Below, piece after piece: positions 46,198 through 56,574 of a stretch of 64,000 bases of DNA (position 1 is the first letter of the stretch; every line of letters starts with the position of its first letter). The stretch lies in contig LNBW01000056.1 of the NCBI GenBank assembly GCA_001567255.1, positions 62,001 through 126,000 on the forward strand. The letters are read 5' to 3'. The DNA comes from Bacteroidetes bacterium OLB9. GTDB taxonomy: Bacteria > Bacteroidota > Bacteroidia > Chitinophagales > Saprospiraceae. Position numbers and translations under genes: made by a program. Below the pieces are notes generated by a model. The model was not told where the DNA came from, did not search any database, and saw only the letters and a list, made by a program, of their open reading frames with translations.

Positions 46198-48009
46198 CTA
46201 TGCTTCAAATGATTGAATTTCAACAAATCTCTTATAAGGGCCATCGACCTCAACTAGTTCATGATGCGTTCCGACTTGAACAATTTTTCCTCCTTCGAGT
46301 ACCACAATTTTATCCGCCTTTTGTACTGTTGAAAGACGGTGTGCAACAATAACAGATGTCCGACCTTTCATCACCTTTTCAAGTGCTTCTTGTACTAGTT
46401 TTTCTGATTCAGAATCCAGTGCCGAAGTGGCCTCATCGAGTAAAAATATCGGTGGATTACGAAGTACTGCTCTAGCAATCGTAAGCCGCTGACGTTGACC
46501 ACCTGATAGCTTCATACCTCGATCACCGATGGAGGTAGCATATCCTTCAGGCATGGCTGTGATAAAGTCATGTGCATTGGCAATCATCGCTGCTGCTTCA
46601 ACAGCTTCGTCGGTATAATCATTTTGTCCAAAGGTAATATTATTTCTCACCGTATCATGAAATAACACAGCATCTTGCGATACAATTCCAAATAAACTTC
46701 TGAGACTCTTTAGGTCTAAATCTCTGACATCCTTTCCGTCAATATAAACTGCGCCCGTAGTCACGTCATAAAATCTGGGTAATAAATCTACCAGCGTTGA
46801 TTTTCCGGCTCCTGATGAGCCTACTAGGGCCACAATCTCTCCTTTTTTGATTTCTAGTGACACCTCTGACAAAGCATTGACCTGGCTATCCTTATATGCA
46901 AAACTCACTTTTTCAAGGTGGATAGCATGGTCGAAACTGTTTTTGACCTCCGCATTAGGCTTTGAAGTAATATCATTGGGTACATAAAGCACTTTTTCGA
47001 CCCTGTCTAGTGCAGCCATTCCTTTTTGGATGTTAAAGTATGCTGATGAGAAAGACTTGGCTGGCTCAATAACCTGATAAAATGCAAAAACAAAAGCAAA
47101 GAAAATGTCTGGTTCCAGTTCTTGCTTAAATACTAGTATGGCACCATACCAAAGTAAAACGGTCACGACACTCACTCCAAGAAATTCGGAGAGTGGTGAG
47201 GCCAGATCTCTTCGATTGACGGCTTTAATCAATTTTTTGCGTAGATTGTCATTTTCCTGATCAAATTTACCTTCTTGATACCCTTCTGAATTAAAGCCCT
47301 TGATGATGCGCAAACCGCCTAATGACTCTTCCACATGAGAGGCAAGAGTAGCTATGGATTCTTGAATATTGACAGAAATGTCTTTGAGTTTACTAACTGT
47401 TTTACCTATCACTAGACCGGCAAAAATAACAAGGAAAAATACAAACAAAGTGAGTTGAGGGCTGATGTAAACCATGTACAAAACTGCTCCTAATATGATA
47501 ATCGGCGACTTAAATATGGATTCTATAACACTCAAAATAGACCATTCTACTTCCTGTACATCAACAGTAATAGACGACATGAGTGCACCTTTTCTTTCAT
47601 TGGAATAATAACTGAGCGGCAGATCCAGATACTTCTTAAATAGCTTTTTTCTAAGGTCATAAACAATACCATACCGCATGGGTGTGATAGTGTACAATGA
47701 CAGATATCTGAAAAGATTTTTAAAGAAAAAAACAACAATTAATATCAGACATACATACAGCAAAGTCGTTTCCTTCCCGTATTGATTAATATAGGTTGAT
47801 ATCAGGTATTTAGTCCACTCATTGATATTATTTCCTTCAGGTCGGACGATATCAGTGGTAGAGCGGTCGAAAAGTATATTGAAAAATGGAACCAGCAGAG
47901 GGATACTCACAATTGTAAATATAGAGTAGAGAATATTACACAGAATACTGAGTATAAAATTCCTTTTATAGTGTTTTATTTGGGATAATAATCTCCAAAA
48001 TCCCTCCAT
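46198..48009 (-). CDS. MsbA-like ABC exporter (fused permease and ATPase)
   Basis: The 603-residue half-transporter has an N-terminal membrane domain of six helices (residues ~20-320). The nucleotide-binding domain follows with Walker A G-S-S-G-A-G-K-S-T-L, signature L-S-G-G-Q-R-Q-R-L, Walker B I-F-L-L-D-E-A-T-S-A-L-D and the H-loop A-H-R-L-S-T. It is expected to work as a homodimer. Resemblance to MsbA suggests lipid A or another lipid as substrate, which the sequence cannot prove. It begins 74 bases after accC. Confidence 0.88.
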   Translation of the reverse strand: MEGFWRLLSQIKHYKRNFILSILCNILYSIFTIVSIPLLVPFFNILFDRSTTDIVRPEGNNINEWTKYLISTYINQYGKETTLLYVCLILIVVFFFKNLFRYLSLYTITPMRYGIVYDLRKKLFKKYLDLPLSYYSNERKGALMSSITVDVQEVEWSILSVIESIFKSPIIILGAVLYMVYISPQLTLFVFFLVIFAGLVIGKTVSKLKDISVNIQESIATLASHVEESLGGLRIIKGFNSEGYQEGKFDQENDNLRKKLIKAVNRRDLASPLSEFLGVSVVTVLLWYGAILVFKQELEPDIFFAFVFAFYQVIEPAKSFSSAYFNIQKGMAALDRVEKVLYVPNDITSKPNAEVKNSFDHAIHLEKVSFAYKDSQVNALSEVSLEIKKGEIVALVGSSGAGKSTLVDLLPRFYDVTTGAVYIDGKDVRDLDLKSLRSLFGIVSQDAVLFHDTVRNNITFGQNDYTDEAVEAAAMIANAHDFITAMPEGYATSIGDRGMKLSGGQRQRLTIARAVLRNPPIFLLDEATSALDSESEKLVQEALEKVMKGRTSVIVAHRLSTVQKADKIVVLEGGKIVQVGTHHELVEVDGPYKRFVEIQSFEA

Positions 48010-48083
48010 TTATCTTTGGTCCGTTAGATTAATTTTGTATTAGAGATGAGTTAAGCCTCATCTTTGCCAATCTATAATGAGTT

Positions 48084-49439
48084 CTACAACTCCTCCTTGC
48101 ATTTATCCATATCAAAGGTATTCATAAAGCCAGTATTGAAATCGCCGCTTCTAAAATGTTCGTCTTTCATCAATGCCTGATGGAATGGAACAGTGGTCTG
48201 AATACCCTCAATGATAAATTCATCTAGCGCACGTTGCATCTTTGTGATACATTCTTCACGCGTCCTGGCCTTACATATTAATTTAGCAATCATCGAATCG
48301 TAAAATGGTGGCACCGAATAACCGGCATAAACGTGTGTATCTACTCGTACACCTGGTCCTTTAGGACTGTGGAAAGAGGTAATTTTACCCGGGCTCGGTC
48401 TGAAGTTGTTACATACGTCTTCGGCATTAATCCTGCATTCCATAGCATGCAATGTTGGAAAATAGCTTTTACCGCTAATAGGAATGCCTGCAGCCACCTT
48501 AATTTGTTCCTTTATGAGGTCAAAATCAATCACTTCCTCTGTCACAGGATGCTCTACTTGAATACGGGTGTTCATCTCCATAAAGTAGAAGTTTCGGTGT
48601 TTATCTACAAGAAATTCTATTGTCCCTACACCTTCATAATTGATTGATTTTGCAGCTTTAATCGCTGCTTCGCCCATTTTCTCTCTAAGCTCTGGAGTCA
48701 TAAATGGCGATGGGCTCTCTTCTACCAGTTTCTGGTGGCGACGCTGTATAGAGCAGTCCCGCTCCGACAGGTGGCACACATTGCCAAACTGATCACCTAC
48801 GATTTGAAACTCAATGTGTCGGGGTTCTTCAACATATTTTTCTACATAGATGCCATCATTGGAAAAAGATGCTTTGGCTTCTTTTTTAGCACTTTCCCAT
48901 GCTGATTCAAATTCCTTATCTTCATGGACAATACGCATTCCCTTGCCACCACCTCCGGCAGTTGCTTTAAGAATAACAGGATATCCGATTTGATTGGCTA
49001 TTTTGATGCCTTGTTTGACATCTTTCAATAATCCATCAGAGCCCGGCACGACTGGCACTCCTGCCTTAATCATTGTTTCCTTGGCGGTGACCTTATCACC
49101 CATTTTGTCAATCATCTCAGCTGTTGGACCGATGAATTTCACACCAGACTGTCTGCAAATCTCAGCAAATTTTGAGTTTTCTGCCAGAAATCCGTAACCC
49201 GGATGGACGGCATCAGCATTGGTAATCTCCACTGCAGCCATAATCCTAGGAATATTAAGATAAGACTCGGATGAAGGTGCCGGTCCTATACATACTGCTT
49301 CGTCTGCAAATCGCACATGGAGACTATCAGCATCTGCTTTAGAGTAGATGGACACCGTCTTTATACCCATCTCCTTACATGTACGTATGATACGCAATGC
49401 AATTTCACCTCGGTTTGCGATTAATATTTTCTTAAACAT
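48084..49439 (-). CDS. accC: Acetyl-CoA carboxylase biotin carboxylase subunit
   Basis: The 451-residue ATP-grasp enzyme has the N-terminal [13 protein letters not shown], the glycine-rich [27 protein letters not shown] and the catalytic [14 protein letters not shown] motifs. It carboxylates biotin on AccB, the first half-reaction of malonyl-CoA formation. It follows accB by 51 bases. Confidence 0.96.
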   Translation of the reverse strand: MFKKILIANRGEIALRIIRTCKEMGIKTVSIYSKADADSLHVRFADEAVCIGPAPSSESYLNIPRIMAAVEITNADAVHPGYGFLAENSKFAEICRQSGVKFIGPTAEMIDKMGDKVTAKETMIKAGVPVVPGSDGLLKDVKQGIKIANQIGYPVILKATAGGGGKGMRIVHEDKEFESAWESAKKEAKASFSNDGIYVEKYVEEPRHIEFQIVGDQFGNVCHLSERDCSIQRRHQKLVEESPSPFMTPELREKMGEAAIKAAKSINYEGVGTIEFLVDKHRNFYFMEMNTRIQVEHPVTEEVIDFDLIKEQIKVAAGIPISGKSYFPTLHAMECRINAEDVCNNFRPSPGKITSFHSPKGPGVRVDTHVYAGYSVPPFYDSMIAKLICKARTREECITKMQRALDEFIIEGIQTTVPFHQALMKDEHFRSGDFNTGFMNTFDMDKCKEEL

Positions 49440-49490
49440 ACGGGATTGTTAAAGTTGCTAAAAAGAATGATATCAAGTAGTAACTGCTAA

Positions 49491-50000
49491 TTAAGCTTCT
49501 ACCAGAAACAGTACTTGGTCGTATTCTACCGGCGAAGCATCTTCTACCAGCACCTTGACGACAGTACCTGAGACCTCACTTTCGATTTCATTAAACAGTT
49601 TCATGGCCTCAATGATACATACCACATCTCCTTGCTTAATGGTATCACCGACCTTGACAAAAGGTGGTTTGTCCGGACCGGATGCTCTGTAAAACGTTCC
49701 TACAATCGGAGATTTAATCTCAACAAGGTTTTTACCCGCAGGTGCTGAAGGTGCGTCCTCAGCTACTGGTTTTGAAGCTGGTGTCGCAGGTGCTGCCGGT
49801 GCAGCTGGCGCAATTGGTGCTACCGCAGGTATAGCCGGCATCCCGGCTTGTGGCATAGCCACTACCGTTTGTACATTACTACCCTTTTGAAACTTATCAG
49901 TTCTGATAGATATTTCAAAATCATCTTCTTTCATCTTGAATTCTGTCAAATTGGATTTGCTAATCAATTTGATTAATTCCTGTACTTCATGAAAAGTCAT
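49491..50000 (-). CDS. accB: Acetyl-CoA carboxylase biotin carboxyl carrier protein
   Basis: The 169-residue protein has an N-terminal helical region, a flexible Ala/Pro-rich linker (residues ~50-90) and a C-terminal biotinyl domain with the biotin-accepting lysine in I-E-A-M-K-L. This is the standard AccB layout. It lies between efp and accC in the common Bacteroidota order and carries carboxybiotin between AccC and the carboxyltransferase. Confidence 0.96.
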   Translation of the reverse strand: MTFHEVQELIKLISKSNLTEFKMKEDDFEISIRTDKFQKGSNVQTVVAMPQAGMPAIPAVAPIAPAAPAAPATPASKPVAEDAPSAPAGKNLVEIKSPIVGTFYRASGPDKPPFVKVGDTIKQGDVVCIIEAMKLFNEIESEVSGTVVKVLVEDASPVEYDQVLFLVEA

Positions 50001-50025
50001 ATAGCATTATATTTTTAAAATGAAA

Positions 50026-50592
50026 TTAAGCTTTTACCCGCTCCAGATAAGCACCCGTACGGGTGTCAACCTTGATTTTGTCACCCTGATTGATGAAAAT
50101 CGGAACTTTTACTTCTGCACCTGTTTCGACCGTAGCAGGTTTGGTCACGTTAGTAGCCGTATCACCTCTCACCCCAGGCTCTGTATAAGTTACTTCGAGT
50201 ATTATATTTGACGGCATTTCTGCTGTCAGAGGCGTATTCTTTTCAGCATGGAAGAGAATTTCTATTTCGCTACCTTCTTTCAAAAATTGGGGACTGTCTA
50301 TCATCGCCTCGTCCAAAGCAACCTGATCATAAGTTTCATTATCCATAAAGTGAAAACCACCTTCATCTGTATAAAGATATTGAAATTTCCTTCTTTCTAC
50401 TCTAACATCATCTATTTTGTGGCCTGCCGGAAAAGTATTTTCTATCACTTTGCCAGTTGTGAGGCTTTTCAATTTTGTGCGCACAAATGCATTACCTTTG
50501 CCTGGTTTCACATGTAAGAATTCTACAACACTGTAAATATCTCCATTGTAATTAATGCAAAGTCCGTTTCTAATATCTGAAGTATTTGCCAT
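50026..50592 (-). CDS. efp: Translation elongation factor P
   Basis: The 188-residue protein has the EF-P three-domain beta structure with F-L-H-V-K-P-G-K-G-N-A-F near residue 30 (the tip lysine, modified in some bacteria), a central OB domain and the C-terminal G-D-K-I-K-V-D-T-R-T-G-A-Y-L-E-R. It relieves ribosome stalling at polyproline. The ATG is preceded at 36 bases by a predicted promoter; accB follows 25 bases after its stop. Confidence 0.96.
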   Translation of the reverse strand: MANTSDIRNGLCINYNGDIYSVVEFLHVKPGKGNAFVRTKLKSLTTGKVIENTFPAGHKIDDVRVERRKFQYLYTDEGGFHFMDNETYDQVALDEAMIDSPQFLKEGSEIEILFHAEKNTPLTAEMPSNIILEVTYTEPGVRGDTATNVTKPATVETGAEVKVPIFINQGDKIKVDTRTGAYLERVKA

Positions 50593-50627
50593 AAAAATTA
50601 ATATATTAACTAAAATTCTGAATTTTG

Positions 50628-50635
50628 CAAAATTA
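50628..50635 (-). promoter_or_regulatory. Predicted -7 promoter element for efp-accB-accC
   Basis: On the minus strand TAATTTTG matches TAnnTTTG exactly and lies 36 bases upstream of the efp ATG, between fabH and efp. The same octamer precedes the tracrRNA. Confidence 0.5.
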
Positions 50636-50667
50636 AAAAATATCTATGATTATTATTACTAAAATTG

Positions 50668-51657
50668 TCAGTAAGCCCATTTAATCAATATGCTTCCCCA
50701 GGTATAACCGCCTCCAAAAGCAGTCAACACCAGAGTATCTCCCTTCTTTATCTGAGCTTCATAATCTGTCAGACAGAGTGGAATGGTTGCAGCAGTGGTA
50801 TTTCCATATTTATGAATATTGACCATTACTCTATCTTCCGCTAGACCAAGCATTTCTCCCACTGATTTGATGATGCGCAAATTAGCTTGATGAGGTACTA
50901 ACCATTTTAGGTCGTCTATTGTCATGTCGTTTCGATCCAGCAATTCCTGTGTAGTATTGACCATCCCTGTAACTGCTGCTTTAAAAACAGGTCTTCCATC
51001 TTGAAAAACGAAGTGTTCTCTTGCTGCTACTGTTTCAGCTGATGCTGGCTTAAGCGAGCCTCCGGCTTTCATGTGCAAAAATTCCCTTCCAGCACCGTCA
51101 GCTCTCAATATGGCATCAATCAAACCGTTACCATCTTTGGATGGCTCCAGCAAAACGCCCCCTGCTCCATCACCAAAAATAATACATGTGGCTCTGTCTG
51201 TATAATCAATAATAGAAGACATCATGTCAGCACCTACCACAATGACCTTTTTAAAAGTACCAGATTCAATAAACTTGGCACCTGTCGTCAGGGCATACAA
51301 AAAGCCTGAACAAGCTGCGTTAATATCAAAACCAAAGGCATTTTTTGCTCCCACTTTATCCAATATGGTATTAGCAGTATCAGGAAAAACCATATCTGCT
51401 GTCACCGTAGCACAGATAAGCATTTCAATTTCTTCAGGTCGTGTATTCGTCTTTGCTAGCAACTGCTTGACCACTTCTACCGCCATATCAGAAGTAGCCT
51501 TGCCAGGCTCTCGAAGTATTCTCCTTTCACTGATTCCTGTTCGTGTCCTTATCCATTCGTCATTGGTATCAACCATCTTTTCTAAATCTTGATTGGTCAA
51601 TACATCGTCCGGTACATAACCGGCTACCCCTGTGATTGCAGCAATGATTTTTGACAT
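50668..51657 (-). CDS. fabH: 3-oxoacyl-ACP synthase III (FabH, KAS III)
   Basis: The ATG at 51657 gives the canonical beginning (A-A-I-T-G-V-A-G-Y-V-P) and 329 residues; 14 more residues are possible from 51699. Catalytic residues are the cysteine in N-A-A-C-S-G-F, the histidine in V-P-H-Q-A-N and the asparagine in H-K-Y-G-N-T-T-A-A. The W-I-R-T-R-T-G-I motif binds CoA. FabH condenses acetyl-CoA with malonyl-ACP to start fatty acid synthesis, which fits the nearby acc genes. Confidence 0.95.
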   Translation of the reverse strand: MSKIIAAITGVAGYVPDDVLTNQDLEKMVDTNDEWIRTRTGISERRILREPGKATSDMAVEVVKQLLAKTNTRPEEIEMLICATVTADMVFPDTANTILDKVGAKNAFGFDINAACSGFLYALTTGAKFIESGTFKKVIVVGADMMSSIIDYTDRATCIIFGDGAGGVLLEPSKDGNGLIDAILRADGAGREFLHMKAGGSLKPASAETVAAREHFVFQDGRPVFKAAVTGMVNTTQELLDRNDMTIDDLKWLVPHQANLRIIKSVGEMLGLAEDRVMVNIHKYGNTTAATIPLCLTDYEAQIKKGDTLVLTAFGGGYTWGSILIKWAY

Positions 51658-51982
51658 TGGTTTCCTATTTAAAACATCTGTTTTGAAAATGCGGCACAAG
51701 ATAAGCCATTTTATTTGCTCTTAAAAGTAATTTATCTTTTTATCATAAATATTTAAAACAATTTAAAAAATTATTTAACTGATATAATATTGTTATTCAA
51801 CTATTTATACATATATAAAGATTAAATCATTCAACTAACATCTTACTTTGGTATTAAAATTGATATTAATTAATGTAGTGTATTACAATTATTTATATAA
51901 AATGTAATTATTTAATATAATAGAATATTAATTACTTGCAATACCTTGAATTTGATATTTATCCCATAAACAGTGATCAGTT
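51658..51982. other. AT-rich divergent intergenic region
   Basis: About 325 bases between the fabH and thioredoxin starts, unusually AT-rich with many short TATTTA/TTAATA runs. Promoters for both genes are expected, but no exact TAnnTTTG element is placed convincingly. No small ORF or RNA gene is seen. Confidence 0.5.
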
Positions 51983-52762
51983 ATGAAAACAAAAAAGTTT
52001 TTCCTATTTGCCATGGTTTGCCTGTTTTATACCGCTACCGGGCAGGCCAGTGACATCAAAATCAACTTTGGCAATCTAGACATGCAATCTGCAGTACTTA
52101 AAGCAACCAACGAAGGAAAGCTTATCTTTATAGATTTCTATGCTTCGTGGTGTACACCATGTAAGTGGATGGATGAAACGACCTTTAAGGATCAATCCGT
52201 CTGCAAGGCACTCAACGACAATTACATTTCGATCAAAGCAGATATCGACAGCCAAGTAGGCTACGACCTCAAAAATGCTTTTGAGATTCGGTATCTACCC
52301 ACAATGCTCATCCTCAATTCCGAAGGGCGCGTACTTGACCGAGTTGAACAGACCTTATCTCCCAGTAAATTGACAGCATTGCTCGATAAATTTAATATGC
52401 CAGAAAACAAGCAAATCGTAAAATACGATTATAATACTGCTCCGAGTTTAGTAAGGTCAGAAAACCAATCCAGTGAAAGCATCCGTAAAGTAGCTGATGA
52501 ATACGACCGTTATTATAGTCAAACGACGACCAGCCAGCCGTTCAGAGTACAGTTAGGCGTGTTTCAAAGATATCAAGGTGCAAAGGAAATGGTCAGCGCA
52601 CTTCGACAGCTATTTACTGAACCGGTAACTGTGACTAATGAGATAAAAAATGGAGTCACGCTGTATAAAGTACGTATCGGACAGTTCAGTTCGAAAGAAG
52701 ATGTGACTAGATTTCAGCAAGCCATCAAAAATGAATACAATATGAATGGTATTGTTATTTAG
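51983..52762 (+). CDS. Secreted thioredoxin-fold protein fused to a SPOR domain
   Basis: The 259-residue protein has a signal peptide (residues 1-20), a thioredoxin-like domain (~30-145) with the redox motif W-C-T-P-C and the cis-proline in Y-L-P-T. After a linker, a C-terminal SPOR domain follows (~185-259; F-R-V-Q-L-G-V-F ... Y-K-V-R-I-G-Q-F). SPOR domains bind denuded septal peptidoglycan, so the redox domain may be recruited to division or remodelling sites. It has its own terminator. The fusion is uncommon. Confidence 0.85.
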   Translation: MKTKKFFLFAMVCLFYTATGQASDIKINFGNLDMQSAVLKATNEGKLIFIDFYASWCTPCKWMDETTFKDQSVCKALNDNYISIKADIDSQVGYDLKNAFEIRYLPTMLILNSEGRVLDRVEQTLSPSKLTALLDKFNMPENKQIVKYDYNTAPSLVRSENQSSESIRKVADEYDRYYSQTTTSQPFRVQLGVFQRYQGAKEMVSALRQLFTEPVTVTNEIKNGVTLYKVRIGQFSSKEDVTRFQQAIKNEYNMNGIVI

Positions 52763-52789
52763 TTAAAAACATCAACCAACTATTATCCG

Positions 52790-52825
52790 TCAGCTTCGGT
52801 ATCATCATACCGGAGCTGATTTTTT
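52790..52825 (+). terminator. Rho-independent terminator of the thioredoxin-SPOR gene
   Basis: TCAGCTTCGGTAT and ATACCGGAGCTGA form a 13-bp stem with one G-U pair (52790-52819), followed by T6 (52820-52825). It begins 28 bases past the stop codon. Confidence 0.9.
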
Positions 52826-52979
52826 GATATAAAAAGCCAATATTTATATTCGTTATAATAAACTTAAAGAAATGCAAATTGAAACTTCAATGTTAAACTC
52901 AACGTTTAGGCTGTGAATACAAACATATTCACTTATTTTTTTCATATTTGCAACTTTTTAAAAATCACTTAGTGAGGCC

Positions 52980-53327
52980 ATGTTTTTACACATCCACAAA
53001 TCCAAGATCCACAGAGTTAAAGTGACTGAAGCCAATCTTAATTATGTAGGCTCAATCACAATTGATGAGGCATTGATGGAAGCAGCCAATCTGTATGAAG
53101 GAGAAAAAGTACAGATTGTCAATAATAACAACGGCGAAAGGATAGAAACATACGTCATCAAGGGAGAACGCAACTCAGGAATGATTTGTCTCAACGGTGC
53201 AGCAGCCCGAAAAGCGGCGGTCGGTGATATAGTCATCATCATCAGCTATGCACTCATGACACCTGAAGAAGCTAAAACCTTTAAACCTGTAGCTGTTTTT
53301 CCGGATGAAAATAACAGACTGAGCTAA
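52980..53327 (+). CDS. panD: Aspartate 1-decarboxylase proenzyme
   Basis: The 115-residue protein contains the self-cleavage site G-S in N-Y-V-G-S-I-T-I-D (about residue 24-25), which generates the pyruvoyl cofactor, and the family's N-G-A-A-A-R-K and G-D-I-V-I-I-I-S-Y motifs. It makes beta-alanine for pantothenate and CoA. Upstream, CATATTTG at about 45 bases is a near match to the -7 element. The next gene follows by 40 bases. Confidence 0.95.
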   Translation: MFLHIHKSKIHRVKVTEANLNYVGSITIDEALMEAANLYEGEKVQIVNNNNGERIETYVIKGERNSGMICLNGAAARKAAVGDIVIIISYALMTPEEAKTFKPVAVFPDENNRLS

Positions 53328-53367
53328 GTTTTAGCAATGGCCCTAATCATAGGGGACGAAATGCTGT

Positions 53368-54433
53368 ATGAAGGAAAAATTTGCAACTATTGCTAAAATA
53401 GTGGTATTCTTCGGGCTGGGTATAGGCATCCTTTACCTTGTTTTTGCCCGTCAAAGTGCTGCATATCAAGCAGACTGTGCACTAAAAGGCATTGCCGCCT
53501 CAGAATGCAGCCTGACACAAAAGATTATAAACGATGTCAGCCATGCTGACTATCGATGGATAGTCCTTACCATCTTATTGTTTATCCTTTCAAATGTATT
53601 CAGAGCATTGCGGTGGAAAATGATGATAGAAGCCATAGGCTACCGACCGCGTTTTATCAACCTTTTTGGCACTATCATGATCAACTATCTGGCCAACCTC
53701 ACCATTCCCAGATCCGGAGAACTCATACGAGCCGGGATGATCTCCAAATATGAAAATATTCCAGTTGAGAAAGCATTTGGTACGATTGTAACAGATCGGC
53801 TTTTTGATGTCATCATGCTGGCCATTGTCATAGGTTTGGCCTTAATGTTAGGTGGTAGTGATTTCATCAATTATCTAAACCAAAATGTCGATATCAGCTC
53901 CAGATTCGCTGCCTTCTTTTCTCCTAACCGTGTATTCTTAATGATGGCAATGGCGATTATCTGCGCCAGCCTTGTATATAAAAACAAATCCCGAATACGC
54001 ACTTCAATGTTAGGCCAAAAAATTATTCAACGATTGAAGGGGTTTGCCACAGGAGTGCAAAGTGTACGTTATGTATCCAGTATTCCACTTTTTATATTTT
54101 ACACATTGGGCATCTGGATATTGTACTATTTGATGTCATATTGGGCATTTTTTAGTTTCGAGCCAACTGCGCATCTAGGGCCAGTCGCTGGTCTGGTCGT
54201 TTTTTACATTTGGTAGTCTCGGCATTCTTATACCGACACCCGGAGGTATGGGTAGTTATCATTATCTGGTCGGTGAGGCGCTAGCTATCTATGGTGTCGA
54301 AGGCGCTGATGCCTTTTCACTGGCCAATATTATTTTCTTTTCGATACAGATATTTGTTAATATAGCATTTGGTTTGCTGGCGCTCAGCATATTGCCGGCT
54401 TTGAATAAAAAAAGAAAACATGATCAAGGATAA
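53368..54433 (+). CDS. UPF0104/LPG-synthase-transmembrane-like membrane protein, frameshifted
   Basis: The first frame (53368-54216, 282 residues) has several membrane helices and the family's G-E-L-I-R-A-G-M and F-G-T-I-V-T-D-R-L motifs, then stops in F-Y-I-W. The next frame at 54206-54433 continues the family's T-F-G-S-L-G-I-L-I-P-T-P-G-G-M-G-S-Y-H-Y motif. Removing one T from the T6 run at 54200-54205 joins them into a normal ~354-residue lysylphosphatidylglycerol-synthase-transmembrane-domain (YbhN-like) protein. It overlaps the next gene by 14 bases. The lipid substrate is unknown. Confidence 0.8.
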
Positions 54434-54902
54434 ATTGTACACAGACTGGTCAAAAGCACATGAAAAAGTAAAACAATGGCGTGATGAGGGCAATACAATC
54501 GTGTTTACCAACGGCTGCTTTGATTTGTTACACATAGGTCATGTACTTTATCTGGAAGAAGCCAAAACACTAGGTAATAGGCTCATCATTGCAGTCAATA
54601 GTGATGAAAGCACTCGTCGATTAAAAGGCCCTAATCGCCCAATTAAAGACGAATACAACCGTACACACATCCTTGCAGCACTCGAATCTACAGATATGGT
54701 GCTCACCTTTGACCAGGATACGCCCTTTGAGATAATCCAGTTACTTTTACCTGACGTTTTAGTAAAAGGTGGTGACTGGAAGTCAGATCAGATCGTGGGC
54801 AGTGACATTGTCATAAAAAATGGTGGCACTGTGCGTTCGCTGAAATTTGTAGATGGATATTCGACCACTGCACTCGAACAAAAGATAAGGCAAGGACGTT
54901 AA
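54420..54902 (+). CDS. D-glycero-beta-D-manno-heptose 1-phosphate adenylyltransferase (RfaE2-like)
   Basis: The 160-residue cytidylyltransferase-fold protein has F-T-N-G-C-F-D-L-L-H-I-G-H-V (the HIGH motif) and a late G-Y-S-T-T-A-L. It corresponds to the HldE C-terminal domain and adenylylates heptose-1-phosphate for LPS inner core or heptose-containing glycans. A separate kinase domain protein is not in the window. The same fold serves other nucleotidyltransferases, so the substrate is inferred. Confidence 0.85.
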   Translation: MIKDKLYTDWSKAHEKVKQWRDEGNTIVFTNGCFDLLHIGHVLYLEEAKTLGNRLIIAVNSDESTRRLKGPNRPIKDEYNRTHILAALESTDMVLTFDQDTPFEIIQLLLPDVLVKGGDWKSDQIVGSDIVIKNGGTVRSLKFVDGYSTTALEQKIRQGR

Positions 54903-54932
54903 TAATTATACTGATAAACCCAAACTAAAAAC

Positions 54933-55730
54933 ATGCAATTAAGTGCCCTTATTCAGTATCTGCATGAAGTAGCACCACCACACTTTCAAGAGGAATACGA
55001 TAATGCAGGACTCATCACAGGTCATCCTAATATGGAAATCAAAGGTGTAGTCGTATCATTAGACTGCACAGAACCTGTACTTGATGAGGCTATCGCACTG
55101 GGGTGTAATGTAGTTGTGGCACATCATCCTATAGTTTTTCGAGGATTGAAGCGCTTTAATGGCAATAACTATGTAGAAAAGACTGTTATTAAAGCAATAA
55201 AAAATGACATCGCTATCTTTGCCATCCATACCAACCTAGACAATGTGTTTGTTTCAGGTGTCAATGCGAAAATAGCCGAAAAACTAAAGCTCACTGATAC
55301 AGCAATTTTATCACCAAAACAAGATCTGTTATATAACGGATATCCCGTAGGTGCAGGCATCACAGGGTATCTATCTGAGCCAATGAAACCTCAAGCATTT
55401 TTTGAATATCTCAAACAACAAATGGGGCTTAAAGTGTTTAAATATACTGGCATTTGTAGGGATCAAATTTTCAAAATAGCAGTATGTGGAGGATCAGGTG
55501 GCTTTTTGCTCCCACAAGCTAAAAAATCGGGAGCAGATGTATTCATTACTTCCGACTATAAGTATCATGAATTTTTTGATGCAGATGGTGAAATTATCAT
55601 CGCTGATATCGGTCATTACGAAAGCGAAAAATACACAATTGATTTGCTTTATGGCTTGATTATTAATAAATTTCGTACCTTTGCGACCCATTGTACAAAA
55701 ATAGTCACTAACCCTATTCAATATTATTAA
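54933..55730 (+). CDS. Nif3-like dinuclear metal-centre protein
   Basis: The 265-residue protein has the Nif3 family motifs D-N-A-G-L-I, V-V-A-H-H-P-I-V-F (metal-binding histidines), A-I-H-T-N-L-D and D-I-G-H-Y-E-S-E. Nif3/YbgI proteins form hexameric rings with a two-metal site; the in vivo role is uncertain (possibly GTP cyclohydrolase I-like or hydrolytic). Unlike many Bacteroidota homologues it lacks the ~100-residue middle insertion. It precedes a coiled-coil zinc-ribbon gene, a common pairing. Confidence 0.88.
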   Translation: MQLSALIQYLHEVAPPHFQEEYDNAGLITGHPNMEIKGVVVSLDCTEPVLDEAIALGCNVVVAHHPIVFRGLKRFNGNNYVEKTVIKAIKNDIAIFAIHTNLDNVFVSGVNAKIAEKLKLTDTAILSPKQDLLYNGYPVGAGITGYLSEPMKPQAFFEYLKQQMGLKVFKYTGICRDQIFKIAVCGGSGGFLLPQAKKSGADVFITSDYKYHEFFDADGEIIIADIGHYESEKYTIDLLYGLIINKFRTFATHCTKIVTNPIQYY

Positions 55731-55737
55731 TAAATAT

Positions 55738-56493
55738 ATGGCAACTGTTAAAGAAATAAGCATTATAGACAGACTAAAAGCGCTATACGCACTTCAGCAA
55801 ATTGACTCAAAACTTGATGAGATCGGTGTACTTAAAGGCGAGCTACCAATGGAGGTCAGTGACCTGGAAGATGAAATTTCAGGACTTCAAACTCGCGCAG
55901 GTAAGCTCGAAAACACCATCAAGGACATAGATGATGAAATAGCACGCCGCAATAACAACATCAAAGATGCTCAAGCACTTATCGAGCGATATGAAAAGCA
56001 ACTCGACAATGTGAAAAACAACAGAGAGTTTGACGCATTGACAAAAGAAATCGAATTGCAAAAACTGGAAATAGAACTTTCAGAAAAGAAAATCAGAGAA
56101 GCCAAAGCCAATAAGGAGACAAAACAGGATTCACTAAATGGTATCAGTGAAAAGCTTCAACAACGCAATAAAGATGTCGAAACTAAAAAAGTAGAGCTTC
56201 AGAAAATCATAGAAAAAACTGAGAAGGAAGAAGCAAAACTGGTTAAGGAGTCTGAGAAAGCACGCAAAAATATAGATAGCCGGCTACTGTCTTCTTATGA
56301 CAAAATCCGAAAGACATACAGAAACGGGCTTGCAGTTGTGACAGTATCAAGAGGTGCCTGTGGTGGATGTTTCAACAGAATACCACCTCAAACACAGATT
56401 GAAATCGGAGTTACAAAGAAAATCATTGCTTGTGAGCATTGCGGTCGTGTGTTGATTGATGAAGAACTCACAGGTGTTACAACGGAGGAATAA
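55738..56493 (+). CDS. Coiled-coil C4-type zinc-ribbon protein (CT398-like)
   Basis: The 251-residue protein is mostly a long charged coiled coil (residues ~10-195) with a C-terminal zinc ribbon with cysteines in G-A-C-G-G-C and A-C-E-H-C-G. This is the family often encoded next to Nif3, here 7 bases downstream. Its function is unknown. Confidence 0.85.
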   Translation: MATVKEISIIDRLKALYALQQIDSKLDEIGVLKGELPMEVSDLEDEISGLQTRAGKLENTIKDIDDEIARRNNNIKDAQALIERYEKQLDNVKNNREFDALTKEIELQKLEIELSEKKIREAKANKETKQDSLNGISEKLQQRNKDVETKKVELQKIIEKTEKEEAKLVKESEKARKNIDSRLLSSYDKIRKTYRNGLAVVTVSRGACGGCFNRIPPQTQIEIGVTKKIIACEHCGRVLIDEELTGVTTEE

Positions 56494-56536
56494 TCAAACT
56501 CCTCTAAAACATTACATCATCTAAATAAAATATAAG

Positions 56537-56566
56537 GCCCCAAATGTCGTTCATTAGGGGCTTTTT
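56537..56566 (+). terminator. Rho-independent terminator after the zinc-ribbon gene
   Basis: GCCCC (56537-56541) pairs with GGGGC (56557-56561) around a 15-base loop and is followed by T5. The next gene's ATG is 9 bases further, so that gene needs a promoter of its own or read-through. Confidence 0.65.
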
Positions 56567-56574
56567 GTTTAAAC

